From positions 9,191,001-9,255,000 of the forward strand of contig NC_081821.1 in NCBI RefSeq assembly GCF_030704535.1: 64,000 nt of DNA. The letters run 5' to 3'. Below the pieces are notes generated by a model. It worked only from the letters and a program-made list of their open reading frames with translations. It was not told the origin of the DNA and searched no databases. The stretch is from Vitis vinifera (taxonomy: Eukaryota > Streptophyta > Magnoliopsida > Vitales > Vitaceae). A program made the translations under genes and the position numbers. Of this stretch, positions 49,265 to 61,639 are shown one piece after another (position 1 is the stretch's first letter; every line of letters starts with the position of its first letter).

Positions 49265-51080
49265 GAATCTGCTATGGCACAGTTGGCTGACCATGGAGGC
49301 TTGGTAAGTCTTCTAAACATGTTTACCCTATCTCTGTGCAAGGTTCAGTTGAGACATTTTAAGTATTAAAACCAGTTAAGAGCATTTCCTAAGCACTCTT
49401 ATTTCCCATGCAATTTTTGCAATTACCAATTTCAATATGCCGTATGATTGTTTTATTTTCTTAATGCTAAGTCATTCCTAGTAGATAAAGGGGTGACATT
49501 GTTGGAAAAAAGGCATTGTGGCACATTGTGATTGGTAAATGTTAGAATTTGGGGAAAAAGAGGTGATTTCAGAAGAGATGCTCTTTTCAGGGCTTATATG
49601 CACTTTCTATTTGTTCTCACTTCTCATATTACATACACTTTGACTGCATTTGGAGAAGGGTTACCATAGAAACAAAAGCTTCAGAATTTTTTGTTGTTTA
49701 AGAGGAAGGTGGGAGAAGAGTTTGAGGAAGAAAAACATTTTCATGGTTTTTCTCTCATTACAGTCTGCTAGCTATAATCCCTCTGATCTTGAGAGAAGTA
49801 TATGTTGAAATAAGAGACTTCCAAAATATTTGCCTGTTTCTCTGCTTATCTCAAAGCAAATGAATTGTTAACCTGCATGCTCTGTTGTTTCTTTTTCTGT
49901 TGGGATGGAATCTTTAACAGAACTTTCTTACTTCTTCTTTGGGCATATGTTTTTTCTTTGATAACAATGAACTGTTGTTGTCTTTAATGCTATCAAACTG
50001 ATTCTAAGTTTTTGGTTTCACTTTTTTGCCTTTCCAGATGGGAAGTGGATAACCCCCCCGGAAGTCATCATCTAACTGGTTTGCTCTCAGAGGATGGGTG
50101 GTAAGTGAGTTATTTGATGTGTTCATAGTCTCCGACCCCCACCTTTTCTGGTTGTATCAGTTGTATTAAAGGCTTTCTCTCCGGGGCCTGCTGGCTGTTT
50201 GTTCTTAAATGTATTCTGGGTGGATGCAGATCAGTTTCCCCTTTTGTAGATATTTAACTGTTAAAGCATGCTCTGTGTTGCCCAGACATACAAAATTGGT
50301 TCCGTACTGATGCTTAGTGCATCTGCCCTTTATCATGGACCCAACTCCATCCCCTCGTCCCTCCATTCTGGCAAGGGAGGTTGGTTGTGAACTGCTTTGA
50401 GTGGAAGCCCTTTTGTATCTGCTTTGTTAATTTATCTTTCTTCGCCTCTCTCTTATGCTCATCTCTCTTTCATTTGTTTTTTTCTTCCCAACATATACAA
50501 GTGTTAGGATTTTTTTTTTGTTTAAATTTAATTTATCTGGCATGATTTAGTTGCTGTGGTTGATGTATTTTGAACTTTCTTTAAAACCCAACTATTTGTC
50601 TCATTTGCTACTGTTTAATTTTCTGCCCCAACTCTGATAATCTTAGATTATATAGATCACATTTGTAAATTTTTTGCCTCCTTTTGGTTTAGCAGGATCA
50701 GACCATAAATCTTTTTATTCTTATATTTTTTATCCTTTTGCTTACATGTTGGCTATCACTTTTGGGTAGGTTGTTTTGATGGAATCCCATGTAATGGAAA
50801 TGATGGTGTATAATGATGAATCTCATTATTGAAAGGACATAAACCATTTGCTTGTGGTTGCAGTTTGGAAAATGTAATTTAAGGTCTTACAAGATTATGA
50901 ATTGCCAGCATGGTTATGATCTTGTAGTGTTCTTGTCCTAATTCAAATGTGTGTCATGGTGACAGTTTGTCATCAGATAGCATAAACCACAATTATTATA
51001 TTTTCTTTGCAGTTTGGTGTCTGTAATGAAAGCAACTGATCTTATCCCAAAACTTGCAAGCCACAGAAGATAGTATGGTG
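49265..51080 (+). other. 3' UTR of the SUO-like gene with probable introns
   Basis: After the stop, a strong donor (TTG/GTAAGTC, 49303-49304) pairs with an acceptor at 50037 (TTTCCAG/ATGGG). A second donor at 50100-50101 (GTG/GTAAGTG) could pair with the acceptor at 51012 (TTTGCAG/TTTGG). The resulting 3' UTR exons would be 49265-49303, 50038-50100 and 51013 onward. No coding continuation is seen. Splicing is inferred from signals only. Confidence 0.5.
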
Positions 51081-53200
51081 GAGCTCCTGATGATTATAAA
51101 ATGTTGTGATTCTTCTTTAGATATTGGAATTTCTTAGTTGTTTTTGAGTAGGATTTATTTGGGATCCACCATTTGGGAAACTATGGTGGATCCTTTTTTA
51201 AAAATCTTCAGTTGCCATTGGGTAATATTTCTTGTCCTGAGAATGCAAGGCCCTATCATAACCATTTGCTGAAGTGGTGAAGTGTTAGGGAGAGCTTGTG
51301 GGATGTTCCAGTTTTGTGTTCCGATGGGGACAAAAATTTACCTATATAAAAAAAACCTTCTTTCTTTCAGCTCCCTTTGTCTGGATCTACCCCATCAGAC
51401 ATTTCAAACCCGCACAAGGTTGATATTGGCAAGAAAATATTAAGAGTATGGATTGTTGGCCTCTTTTTTTCTTTTTTGGTTCATTTGCTTCCTGCATTTG
51501 AATTAGAATATCTCTGTCATCCACATTATTAAGCCAGATTGCTGTCAATGTCTTTTATCTTCTCCCCTTGGTGTTTGCATTATAAGCGGTGGTTCAATCT
51601 TTGTTTTCTCAACAAAAATGTCAATTGGCTGCATTGATGTGATCTGAATGATGATTTCTTATTTGTTATATATGGGAGTCTCTATGGGGGTTGAATTCAT
51701 GACCTGGAAGGTTCCTTGTCTAATGTGGTGTCTGGGTGCTTAATGTATTGAATTGAGTTTGTCTCAAATGAGCGAATTTTGCACTTGACAATGCACCTGG
51801 AAGTGTGTTTACTAACGTAGCTGAAATTTGAATGTGGGTTGTGATTGTTCTGGTGTCACCTTTTGCTAGAGTCGCAATGTAACACAGGAAGTTTGTTCCT
51901 TAGTCTCATAATTTGATGTCTCGATCAATCAAAATCTTGGCCGGGATGAGAAGATTTCATTCTCTTTTCTAGGTCCAAACTCTTTTAATATGGAGAGATG
52001 AACACATGACATTTAAGTGGTTTTGTACCCTGGTGCAAACAGTATACTAGCATTGGCACTCGATGATGCAAACGTCATACTTTGCAAAATCCTGATGGGT
52101 AATGGGCAGAAGGCCTCTATCCATAGCAGGATGGTTTCACTTCACCACTGAGTATTCATGGAGTAAAAAACCTCCTCTACTTGGGTATATGCGCATACAT
52201 ATATGTATGGATGATGTAACGAACCATTTTCTCGAGTTTCCTTTCATATTTCATGTGCTATCAGTACCTATTTCATTTCGATAAAACTTCAAAATCCTGT
52301 TGAATTAGCAATTCTTTTATGATCAAAAGCTTGTTCAGGTTTATGGGAGTTGCCTCGTGATCCTATTTAACTTATTCCCCCTTTTGTCACTCGCTATACA
52401 TAGGCCCGCTTTTTCCTATTTAAATCATATAGCCCATTTGAGCTTTTCAAGACCGAACCCATTCTTATTCTGTCTTATCTCATATCCAGCGTCCCCATTC
52501 AACCACACTCATCTTATGATTACGCTGATTCTTAGCTCCCAATAATCAGACCATGACAAAAAGGCAAAACCTAATGAATTGGAGGTGAAGACAACTGAGG
52601 CTGAAATGAAAAAGCAAAGGGTAGGGGCCTCCTTAAGATTGGACCCACCACGCAGGTCCATCATGCGGTAGCTGACCATGGGTGGCCCATTCTTGAAGCT
52701 ATTAATCAGAAAATGGTTGACAACATTTGAATGTGTTACGAGGCAAGGAATCATATAAAGAATACAAATTCCCAATGCATTCACTTACAGCATATCTTGG
52801 TGAGAATTAAATGAGATAATCCTGAAATAAAGCTTCAATAAACCAAGGGTGGAAAAACAATCAAATAGGCCTGTGATACAATTTCCACTAAAAAAAAAAA
52901 AAAAAAACATTTCAACTCAATTCTTTACAATGAACAAACAATGGCATTCAAGAATACCCAAATTTTCCCAAAAATTTTTAAAAAATAAAATAAAATTCGA
53001 AACCGATAACAGCCATAATTATGAGCAACATTCAGAGAGAGTTGATATGCTGCATTTCAACACAAGACAGCATATAGAAAATTGAACTCACAGCTTCCTG
53101 ACAGCCTGACTCTGATGGAAACCAAGCCTCTGGACTGCATATTAGTGTGGTTGGATTACTAGTAACATCTGAAATTCTAAATTACTTTCAATAGTGAATT
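51081..53200. other. Intergenic between convergent SUO-like and ROP genes
   Basis: Contains the probable transcript ends of both convergent genes. No open frame with a recognisable domain, no RNA gene and no bounded element. A poly-A run (A17) lies near 52890. Confidence 0.5.
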
Positions 53201-56200
53201 TCATTTGAAACACATGAGGCTCCTTCCAACAAAGACATTCCTGAAAATTGGAATAAATAGATATGTCAATCAATATGCTAAATCATATACATGTATAAAT
53301 GCTTATTGAAAATGCACAAGAGTGAGAAGAATGTGAATGATGGATTCTTTCTCATGTGGGATTTCTTCTGTATTGGAAGGCATGACAGATATGACAGAAT
53401 GATGAAATAAAAATGAAAATCAAATGAAAGAAAAATACAGGATAGTTTGCATATGTTTGTTAACCATGCTCAAAAACAATTTTCAATTTTTGAGACAAGA
53501 AAATATATTTGACAATCAGAAAACAGAGAATAAGAGTATTTTTAAAAACTATTTTTGAAAACATTTCCCAAATAGAACCTTTGTTTTCTCCGCTAATAAT
53601 GAGGAAGGAAACAAAAATGACTATTTCAATACAACTGCACCACGAAAATCATAAGGTATAATGTCTATGTAGCATTGTATAATATCCTTTTTCTTTGATC
53701 GGGCAACAAAATAAGATGGTGAAATATATAAGAAGAACGTTAGTAACAACAGAACTATAGAAGCATCATACAGGTGAAAGCCAGAAAAAACCTCTTTTGA
53801 CATCTTGCTGTAATATTCAAAGACATAAAACATGAGATAAAACTTGGTGAAAATCATTTTGTTAGATGCTCAACAGAAAATAAGCAAGTCTTAGGGATGA
53901 AATAAGTGAAGGCCCTTACAGCCATCCTCGATGCCGTTTTTTTTTCTTCTCCTTTTGTTTCTGTTGTGGCTTGATAACTACCTTGATTGCAGCATCAAAG
54001 ACAGCTTTCACATTCTGTGATTGCCGAAAGGATAAGATACATTACAATAATAATAATAATAAATAGAGTTTCAAGGTATCTGTCAGACAAAATAGAGAAC
54101 ATCATCTCCAAGTATAGTTAACAGCGAAAACCATGGCAAAGTAGGATCCACATTTAATAAGGGTGACAGTTTACACTAAAAACACATAGGTAAAATTCAA
54201 GCTTCCTATCTGCCAGCCTTTCAGAATATCCAAAGGATGTTATGCCATTCAGCAGGGCTTCCAGATAGAACTATCATAAAGAGGAAAATAGTTTTCAAAT
54301 GGATACTGCAGTCAAATTAAGCAATGTACTTTCAGCAAAGCACAGGGAAAGTTGCATGGAGGTCTTTGGGGAGCCTGGAACCATAAATGTATTATCACAA
54401 GAAATGTGAAACTTTTGCAGCTTTTGCATCTTGTCTCTGGTAGGTCTCTTCCATCATATGACACGCATGTTCTAGATTACAATGCTGAGTTCATCAATAA
54501 TCATACTGTGAGTTTTCTGATTGCCCAAGGACAACCAATATGTGTCTTTCAGAATTTCCTTTTTAAAAAAAAATCTCTATCATATATGTATTGGAAGCGA
54601 GAACTGTAGGCCATCTTAAAGTTTCCCCAAGAACCCAATGCAATAAACAGAAGAATTCCCAGATCAGAATATTTACGCTGGTAGAACTGTTTTATTTTCT
54701 ATGGGTAGCATGACCTGAGAAAAAGCCTACTTGCCCAAACAAAAAGATCCACAAGGGCATTTAGACTCTGAAGCAATGAATATTACCCCTAATGGGAAAT
54801 TTGTGACATTTTATCGGTACCTGCTGAGTTTTTGAGCTGCATTCAATATAATATGCAGCACCAATCTGTTTGCGGAGTTCCTCACCCTGATTATTCAAAA
54901 ATCACTACGATTAGTAGCAGTGTTTAAATGATTGGTCAACAGAGAGCAGAAAACAGCTACTGAATAGAAATCACACCTGTGCAGTGGTCACAGGAACCAA
55001 TCCAGGATGATCAGCCAAATAGTGTTTGTCCTCACGAAGATCTAGGAGTCCAATATGACTTGCATTAAAAAATAAATCAAATAGCAGCACACAGCTAACA
55101 ACCACCATTAGGGACCATTAAAATAAAACATATATGTCAATCCATATCATATAATTGGTTTTACACCCTTTCTCAGAACTAGAACATGGTCAGCTATACC
55201 ATGAGAATAGGAATGGTTAAGTGCAATACCACTTACTTTGAAATGCAGTATTGAAGGGATATGCTAATTCAGAACTTTGCTAAACTGGAACATGATATAC
55301 TAGGTCAGAGCATATGAAATATTTTATATCTTGAAACAATTGAAGAGCAAAGTCTTTGATTTGATTAGGCACTGGAATCAAAGAATTCCTTTCTGAATAT
55401 GCAACTGATAAAAGCTGAAAAATAAAATGAAAACTGAGGTAGTGTGAGAGAAATCATGTAAATGTAGAAGTTACAGCTATGTTTCGGAATTGTTCTCAAG
55501 AATAGTTTTTTGTTTTTGAGAATAAAAAAAGATGCAAACATGTTTGGTTATTGGTTATTTCCAAAACAAGTTTTTGAGAATTGCTATCAAAACAGGGTGC
55601 TTTTTAATACTATCTTTTTAATTGTTTTTAGTTGTTTTTACTTGTTTTCTGATGGCTATTTTAAAAAGCAATTATATAAATATGGAGAATGATAGAAAAT
55701 AACGTATTACAGACAAAAACAATTTTTAAGAAATATTTGAAGACACAAAAAACAAGTTGAGAACATTCCAAGTTCCCAAACAAATCTTTGTTTTAGAAAA
55801 GTTCAAAAAATTGTTTTTTTCTAACTGTTCTCAAAAACTATTTTTTGAGAAGTGGTTTCAAAAGAATTCCTAAACAAGCCTTACCACATCAGTGCCATAA
55901 AATTATTCTTGTGTTCATTAGGCAACTAGCAGATAATAACTACTTATAAGCTAAAATGAAGAGCCACCTTCTCATGAGGGTGGATAAGTTGAGCTTTGAT
56001 CAAAAGTGGATTGGACATATCAAATTTTGAATATCCAAGTTTAGGTTCTCAGAGTCAATCCATGGGACCAGAATGGACTTCTTCCACAGTTTGAGAGTGT
56101 TGAGACAGGGTGATACTCTCTCCCTTAATTTGCTTGTGTTAGTGATGGAGGCCTTGAGTTGGTTCATCTGTAGTGAGGTGGAGGGTTGTTTCCCAAGTTC

Positions 56201-59200
56201 ATACCAATGGGTGAAATCTTAGTTTGGTTCTATCTGTCAACATGGGATTCAGTTGAGAAGCAGTTTAAGAAAAGGTTGGTCACTTGGAAAAGGCAATATC
56301 AGTGGAAGGGAGTCAACTTACACTTGTTAAAACCAATCCCTCCGGTTTACCAATTTACTTCATATCCCTATTTGTCATTCCAAGGGTAATACATATTAGG
56401 TACAGAAAAGATTCAACAGGACTTTTTACTGGGTGAGGTTCCATGGAGGGTAAATTGCGCTTAGTGAAGTAGTCGATGATTTTTTTTTTTTGTAAATAAA
56501 AAAAGGGTGGGCTAGGAATTAGAACTCTTTCAATCCTTAACACGGTGTTCCACATGATGGATTTTCATAGCTAAGGGATATTGTTTGTAGAGCTGAGTTA
56601 TCTGGAGGAAGTTGGATGTAAAGGAAAGGGGTTAAGATCTCTAAAAGAAGATAGATACAAGGAGTAGGTGTTTGGAAAGGAGAAAATGGTGGGGGTGATT
56701 TCTATTCTAGATGGAGCATGACAATATGAGTGATGATCTCAAGTCTAAGTTCCTGTTCAATGGGTGCTGTGGCAATTTGCCCCTACAAAAGGTCTTTGTT
56801 GTTTTGTTCAGCATAGTTTCTCATAGAAATGTTTGGTTTGTGCAGGTTTGAAAGGAAAAGGTAGGAGAGGTTATTGGGACCCTTGTTTTCAGTTCACCAT
56901 TGGGATTTGGAGTTGCAGAGCTGTTCCTTCAGCAAATTTAGATACTGGGTGTCAGGAAACACTATGTGGATAACTTATTTTAGAGGTATGCTAAGAATGG
57001 GCATTTCACAGTAAAACATTTTGTGAAACTTAGCTGTAAAGTAATTCAAACATGTTATCACAAAGGAAGTTTGGGGTTTGACCGCTCCTTGAAAGTTTAG
57101 TTTTAAGGCAGTGTAAAAGAGGATGATAACTACTTATCAACCCACAAGAAAGGTTGGTCAATGATTAATTGGCGTTGGCTGTAAGGAAGAATCAGGCAAG
57201 TCATATCTGAAAACCCAAAGGAAATAACTGTTTGTTTGCTTTGGAATAAATTGGTCTTATCAATTGTGAATCCCCATAGATCGCAAGAACCTTCACTTAA
57301 GTCTTCAGTATGATTTGTTTTATCTACTACTTAGGTTTAGGTCACATTACTTCTTCTGCGATTTTTCTTAAGAGAAGATATGACTGACTACAGTTCTTGT
57401 TAGTAGAGTTGCAGAACTCAAGAAATAGACAGCGAGAAAATCATATTTATCATATTCTTCTCCATTGTGTGAGAACCTGCATCTTCTGCTACTTGTTCTC
57501 TTTATTTGGAATTGCTCAGATGCTTCCATGATTGATTAAGAATGATTTCATGGTTGGTATAGTACATTTGTGGGCTAGAGAAACTTAAGGTAAGGAGGTG
57601 GCTCCCTTGTCCTTGTTTATGCATTTAGAGAATGTCCAACTGAGGAAGTTTGAAGAATTTGAGAGCTAATGATGCATTTCTAAATATGTTTTTTTGAATG
57701 ATCTAGGAATTCTATGAGGGAGGTTAACCCTTCTTTTGCAAAGTTCATTGATTGCTTGGGGAGTGTTTAGGCCAATTTAGGGCCTTTGTCTTTGTTTTAT
57801 TCATTGTCATTCAACACACTTTATATACGTCCTATGTACTAGGGTCGAACTTCCCTTTCTGTTTGACCCTTGTTGGCCTATTTCAATAAATAAACAAATA
57901 AATAAATAAGTGAGAGAACAAATAGAAAGGAACAAACAGAAAATAGTTGAGCACTTGGTTTGCAAAGGTCATTCCCCAATGCCCGATAGTTCATTGCTTT
58001 ATTAGGTTTTATTTCGATAGATTCTACAATATTTCCTATAGGAAATATTTTTTATACTTGTTTTTCTTGATCTATACTAATTCTTATAGGAAATATTTTT
58101 TATACGTCTTTTTACAAGAAAAACTTTTTGCATTTTTCATAAGGGGAAATCAAAATAATTAGATGAAACATGCAGATGAATTTTTTTGGATCATTGGATT
58201 TGATGTTAAGGATTGGAGAAGGTCCTGCAGTTGCATCATGATTTTATGGTAAACTTGTTCTTCCTATTTAGATTTTATCGATATTGAGATATTCAAAAGT
58301 GGTTTGTCATGCCTGACTATGGGAAATATAAAGTATAATGAAAAATCAACACCGAACATACAAGGAGAAGGTTAAATAATATGACTCCTCAAGGCCAACA
58401 TACATATGATTGTTCTTCACTAAAAACAAAATCAAGAATCATCCGTCAAAACAAGCCAGAAGACTCAAATGTAACTTTTTCAGTGGAAAATGTGGCTCGA
58501 TAGTAATTTATTCTAAGTTCCCCCGTCCATTTTTCAGTGCTGTATGCTTGATAAGTAACATCAGAAAAGAAGACCCTAACAAATTCTTGATCCCATCATT
58601 TTCGCAAGATGACAGGCTAACAGTTTCTATAAGCATAAACCTTACAATAATCAAAGAAAATCCCAGATTTAGTTTACATATCCAGTATCATCAAATGGGA
58701 TGTAGCACCATTATAATGCTGGTCAATATTTTATACTGTAGTACCCTAGATCAAACAAGAGGTCCTTTAAGCTTGGATCCAATAGAGTCCAAAAGTTATT
58801 TTTATTGAAGATATATGGCTACTGATGGGCATCCCCTTGATAAAGATGACACTTCTCTTTATTAAGGACATTGAAAAGCCAAGATCTCCTTTTATTAAAC
58901 AGGAAAACAAGATTTAAAAGGGACTCCATTATCTTTGCACTATGGAAAAGGAAGAAACTAATAAAAAACAGATGTTGTCAAACTCAGTGAGCAGACATGA
59001 TCCATTCCATCAATCCATAGACTGAATAAATAAAGGTACCTGAAGCATCACACAGTTCATAAATTTCTCTTTATTAAGGGCATTGAAAAGCCAAGATATT
59101 TTTTATTTGCACATGGACGCAAGATCTAACAGCGATAACATTATCTTGACACTATGATAAGGATTCTACCAATAAAAAACAGATGTTGTCAAAATCAGTG

Positions 59201-61208
59201 AGCAGACATGATCCATTCCATCAATACAGAGAACCAATCAATAAGGGTACAGAAATCTCATTAATCATGGTTGTGAAACCATGGTAAGAATTATCTTCTC
59301 AATGACCAGCCATGCTGCATGGGTTTGGGTGTGAGTATCAGGTATGGTATTATCAAGGTGTAAAATACTTCCCAAGTAATTAGGACTAAGGCTTCTCTCC
59401 CTATTTCTCTCTAATAAAGTCTTTAGTTACTTACCATGTAATTTGGACTAAGGCTTTGTATTTCCCAATTTTTATGAAGGAGATGCTTTTGCGATGAGAT
59501 CACCTCATTCAAGAGCTGAGCTAATGCCATTTCAGTGTTAACACACACCAGGATCTCATTTTAAAGACTTTTGGCTTTCCCCGGACATTATGAGTTGGGA
59601 TTCACATTTGAGTGAACATAACAAGACTTTACAGTGCCTAAAACAATATTCCACGCATCTTTACACATGTAACACACCCTTCACAAATAGAGTTCTAGGG
59701 TGGTAAAGTGGAGCAGAAGCATGGCCTTCAGGGAATTGTGTCCTCATGGACAGGCATCATAAAGCATCTATACAATTATCATTATTGTAATTTAGATAAG
59801 AAGAAACACCATTACCATAGTTTGAATAAGATTCCATTAGTAGCAAAGAAAATCATTTTGGGGTTTCAGATAATAAGATCTATTGTTATGTATATGCTTC
59901 TGTTCATGCTGGCAAAATGTCAATAGAACAACCGGCAACCTCCTCAAGAACCATTGTTTTTCTAGGTTAACAAAAAAGCGACAATTTGGAAGAAACAAAA
60001 TTTCCTCCATCGACATAAACTTTGCAAATTAGCTTATTCAATGATGTAACAGCTGAAACATTCAGAGTAACTATAGTGGGGGAGCATCCACTAGTCTTAA
60101 TCATACACTTTAGAATCAGTTGAGAAGAGAAAACGAAAAAAAGAACTTAATAACAACCAATAAAATAGAGTTATAAAGAGTGTCTCAAGAAATTCAATAA
60201 TAGATAATTCCTGACTTACCCAATTTTGTGCCAACAAGTACAATTGGAATTCCAGGGGCAAAATGCTGAAGCTCAGGAATCCACTGATAAAGCATTCTTA
60301 CATCAGTAATTTCCATATACAGAGGAAAATATCAGAATTCATATCCAACAATTCTGGGATAAATTCACCTTTTTAAGTACATTTTCGTAGCTTGCCCGAC
60401 TCACTAATGAGAAGGCTAAGATGAAGACATCTGCCCCTTGATAGCTCAAGGGCCTTAATCTATTGTAATCTTCTTGCCCTATAAACAAGATTGATAACAC
60501 AAGTTTTAAAACAAAATTTCCAAATTTAGTATAACTGTTGTTGGTAGACCCACTGCAATTCGAAAATTTCAGGATGAATCTAGCAAAAAAAAAGAGTAAA
60601 AGAAAAAGAATAGAAAAATGAGCTGGAATTTGATTGTGTTACAGAGAAATATTACCAGCTGTGTCCCAGAGGCCCAAGTTAACAGTGGTGCCCTCAGCTA
60701 CCACATTTGCACTGAAGTTGTCAAACACTGTTGGTATATAGTCCTGATGATCAAACAAACTTTTACAACAGAAAAAATAATAACAATAACAACAAATAAG
60801 AAAATCTTTAGGATGAGGGGAAAAAAGAAAAAGAAAAAGAAAAAAAACCCAAGAAAATGAAGAGAGAAACCCAGAAAAGAGAAAGACCCACAGTCAAACC
60901 CTGAAGCAAACATGTTCAGAGAGAGAATAAATTGAATATGACTTTCGAAACTAGGAGAACACAAAAGCTGCAAAACCCAGATGCAGAAACACATAAAATA
61001 ACACAATAAACCAAACACAAGCAACCAAAAAAAGGAAAGAAAAAAAAAAAACACAAAAACAAAAGAACTCCGGATGGATCTTCTAAAAGAAGAAAGAACA
61101 TACAGATGGAAACTTGTTGCTGGTGTAGCAAATAAGCATGCAAGTCTTCCCCACAGCCCCATCTCCTACCGTCACACATTTGATGAACTTCGATGCACTT
61201 GAAGCCAT
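53201..61208 (-). CDS. ROP: Type-II ROP/RAC small GTPase, 210 aa, 8 exons
   Basis: Exons on the minus strand: 61104-61208, 60656-60743, 60369-60478, 60220-60283, 54977-55041, 54821-54886, 53920-54014, 53201-53240; GT-AG, phases close at 633 nt. P-loop GDGAVGKT (15-22), effector YIPTVFDNF (37-45), DTAGQED (62-68), TKLD (120-123) and ECSSKTQQ (159-166) are intact, so it should bind GTP and switch at the plasma membrane in polarity or hormone signalling. The [15 protein letters not shown] start, poly-Lys tail and extra eighth exon define type II (ROP9/10/11 group), which is S-acylated rather than prenylated. The tail reads [16 protein letters not shown]; the usual GC-CG box cysteines are W197 and V202 here. 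Intron 4 (5.2 kb) holds a LINE fragment and other repeats. Exon 8 rests on phase and family fit. Confidence 0.92.
53455..53580. repeat. Short hairpin-type repeat, same family as 55485-55890
   Basis: GTTTGTTAACCATGCTCAAAAACAATTTT on the left and TTTTTAAAAACTATTTTTGAAAAC..CCCAAATAGAACC on the right form a loose inverted structure. Probably a MITE-like member with a short interior, located in the intron between ROP exons 8 and 7. Confidence 0.5.
55485..55890. repeat. Hairpin-type (MITE-like) repeat in ROP intron 4
   Basis: The left arm GGAATTGTTCTCAAGAATAGTTTTTTG and the right arm CAAAAACTATTTTTTGAGAAGTGG..AGAATTCC are imperfect inverted repeats around an AT-rich core. The core contains ATGGAGAATGATAGAAAATAA at about 55678-55700, the unoccupied form of the site used by the element at 20140-26264. 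Class uncertain; no clear target duplication seen. Confidence 0.6.
55960..57915 (+). mobile_element. 5'-truncated, decayed L1-type LINE in ROP intron 4
   Basis: Broken frames on the plus strand match the back half of plant L1 ORF2. There is reverse transcriptase [11 protein letters not shown] then [19 protein letters not shown] (about 55985-56165), then [18 protein letters not shown] (about 56240-56300). Zinc-knuckle-region-like pieces WDPCFQFTI and AKNGHFTVK (about 56870-57030) follow, then an HILLHC segment near 57450. The element ends in an A-rich (AAATA)n tail at about 57885-57910. Many stops and indels. It lies antisense to ROP. Target duplications were not identified. Confidence 0.8.
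58845..59262. repeat. Two-copy tandem duplication, ~212-bp period, in ROP intron 4
   Basis: TTCTCTTTATTAAGG..CATTGAAAAGCCAAGAT occurs from 58853 and 59065, and AACAGATGTTGTCAAA..CAGTGAGCAGACATGATCC from about 58969 and 59180. The copies share most of their length with moderate divergence. The 132-codon open frame just upstream (58410-58808) has no domain and is probably chance. Confidence 0.85.
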
Positions 61209-61581
61209 TCTTCACTGTTACTAAACCAAACAAGAAATCTTGAGACTACCCAGAACCAAAGTTTTCAACTTTTTGAAGACAGTGTAAGAAAAAGAAGAAG
61301 CCGGTGAGAGAAAATCACATGATTCTCACTCATTCACCTCCTCTGTACCGCCTCTCTCAAACTTTTCCTTCTTTTCCCAATTGGATTGGCAAATAAAGAT
61401 TGGATTTTCATTCGAATTCTACCCTTTTTTTTAATTAATCTTTTTCTTACTTAGAGCGAGACAGCGTGGATTTATGAGACCCCTGAATCAAAGGTTGTGT
61501 ATTCGCACATTTAAGACTGGGACAGCGGTTTAGCCCCTTTTTCCTGCTTCTGGGCGGTGCACCCGTGATGTGATGCCTTCA
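61209..61581 (-). promoter_or_regulatory. 5' leader and promoter region of the ROP gene
   Basis: Immediately upstream of the ROP ATG the gene strand reads through a GA-rich leader (GGCGGTACAGAGGAGG region near 61340) into AT-rich DNA. No clear TATA box could be assigned. It ends at the long C tract. Confidence 0.4.
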
Positions 61582-61619
61582 CCCCCCCCCCCCCCCCCCC
61601 CCCCCCCCACCCCCCCCAC
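61582..61619. repeat. Poly-C tract (27 C, then C-rich) upstream of ROP
   Basis: An uninterrupted run of 27 C at 61582-61608, followed by two more C-rich stretches and then T-rich runs. On the ROP coding strand this is a G tract about 375 nt upstream of the ATG. Length may be inexact because homopolymers are error-prone. Confidence 0.85.
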
Positions 61620-61639
61620 CTTTTTTTTTGTTTTTTTTT

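Noticed and set aside
53916..53924. TAA directly after RGWL as the ROP stop codon
   Set aside because: The TAA belongs to the splice donor CT/GTAAGG. Splicing to 53240 gives the family-typical 210 aa and a type-II-like tail.
58410..58808. A 132-codon open frame in ROP intron 4
   Set aside because: No domain, no homology I recognise, and located within repeat-rich intron sequence.
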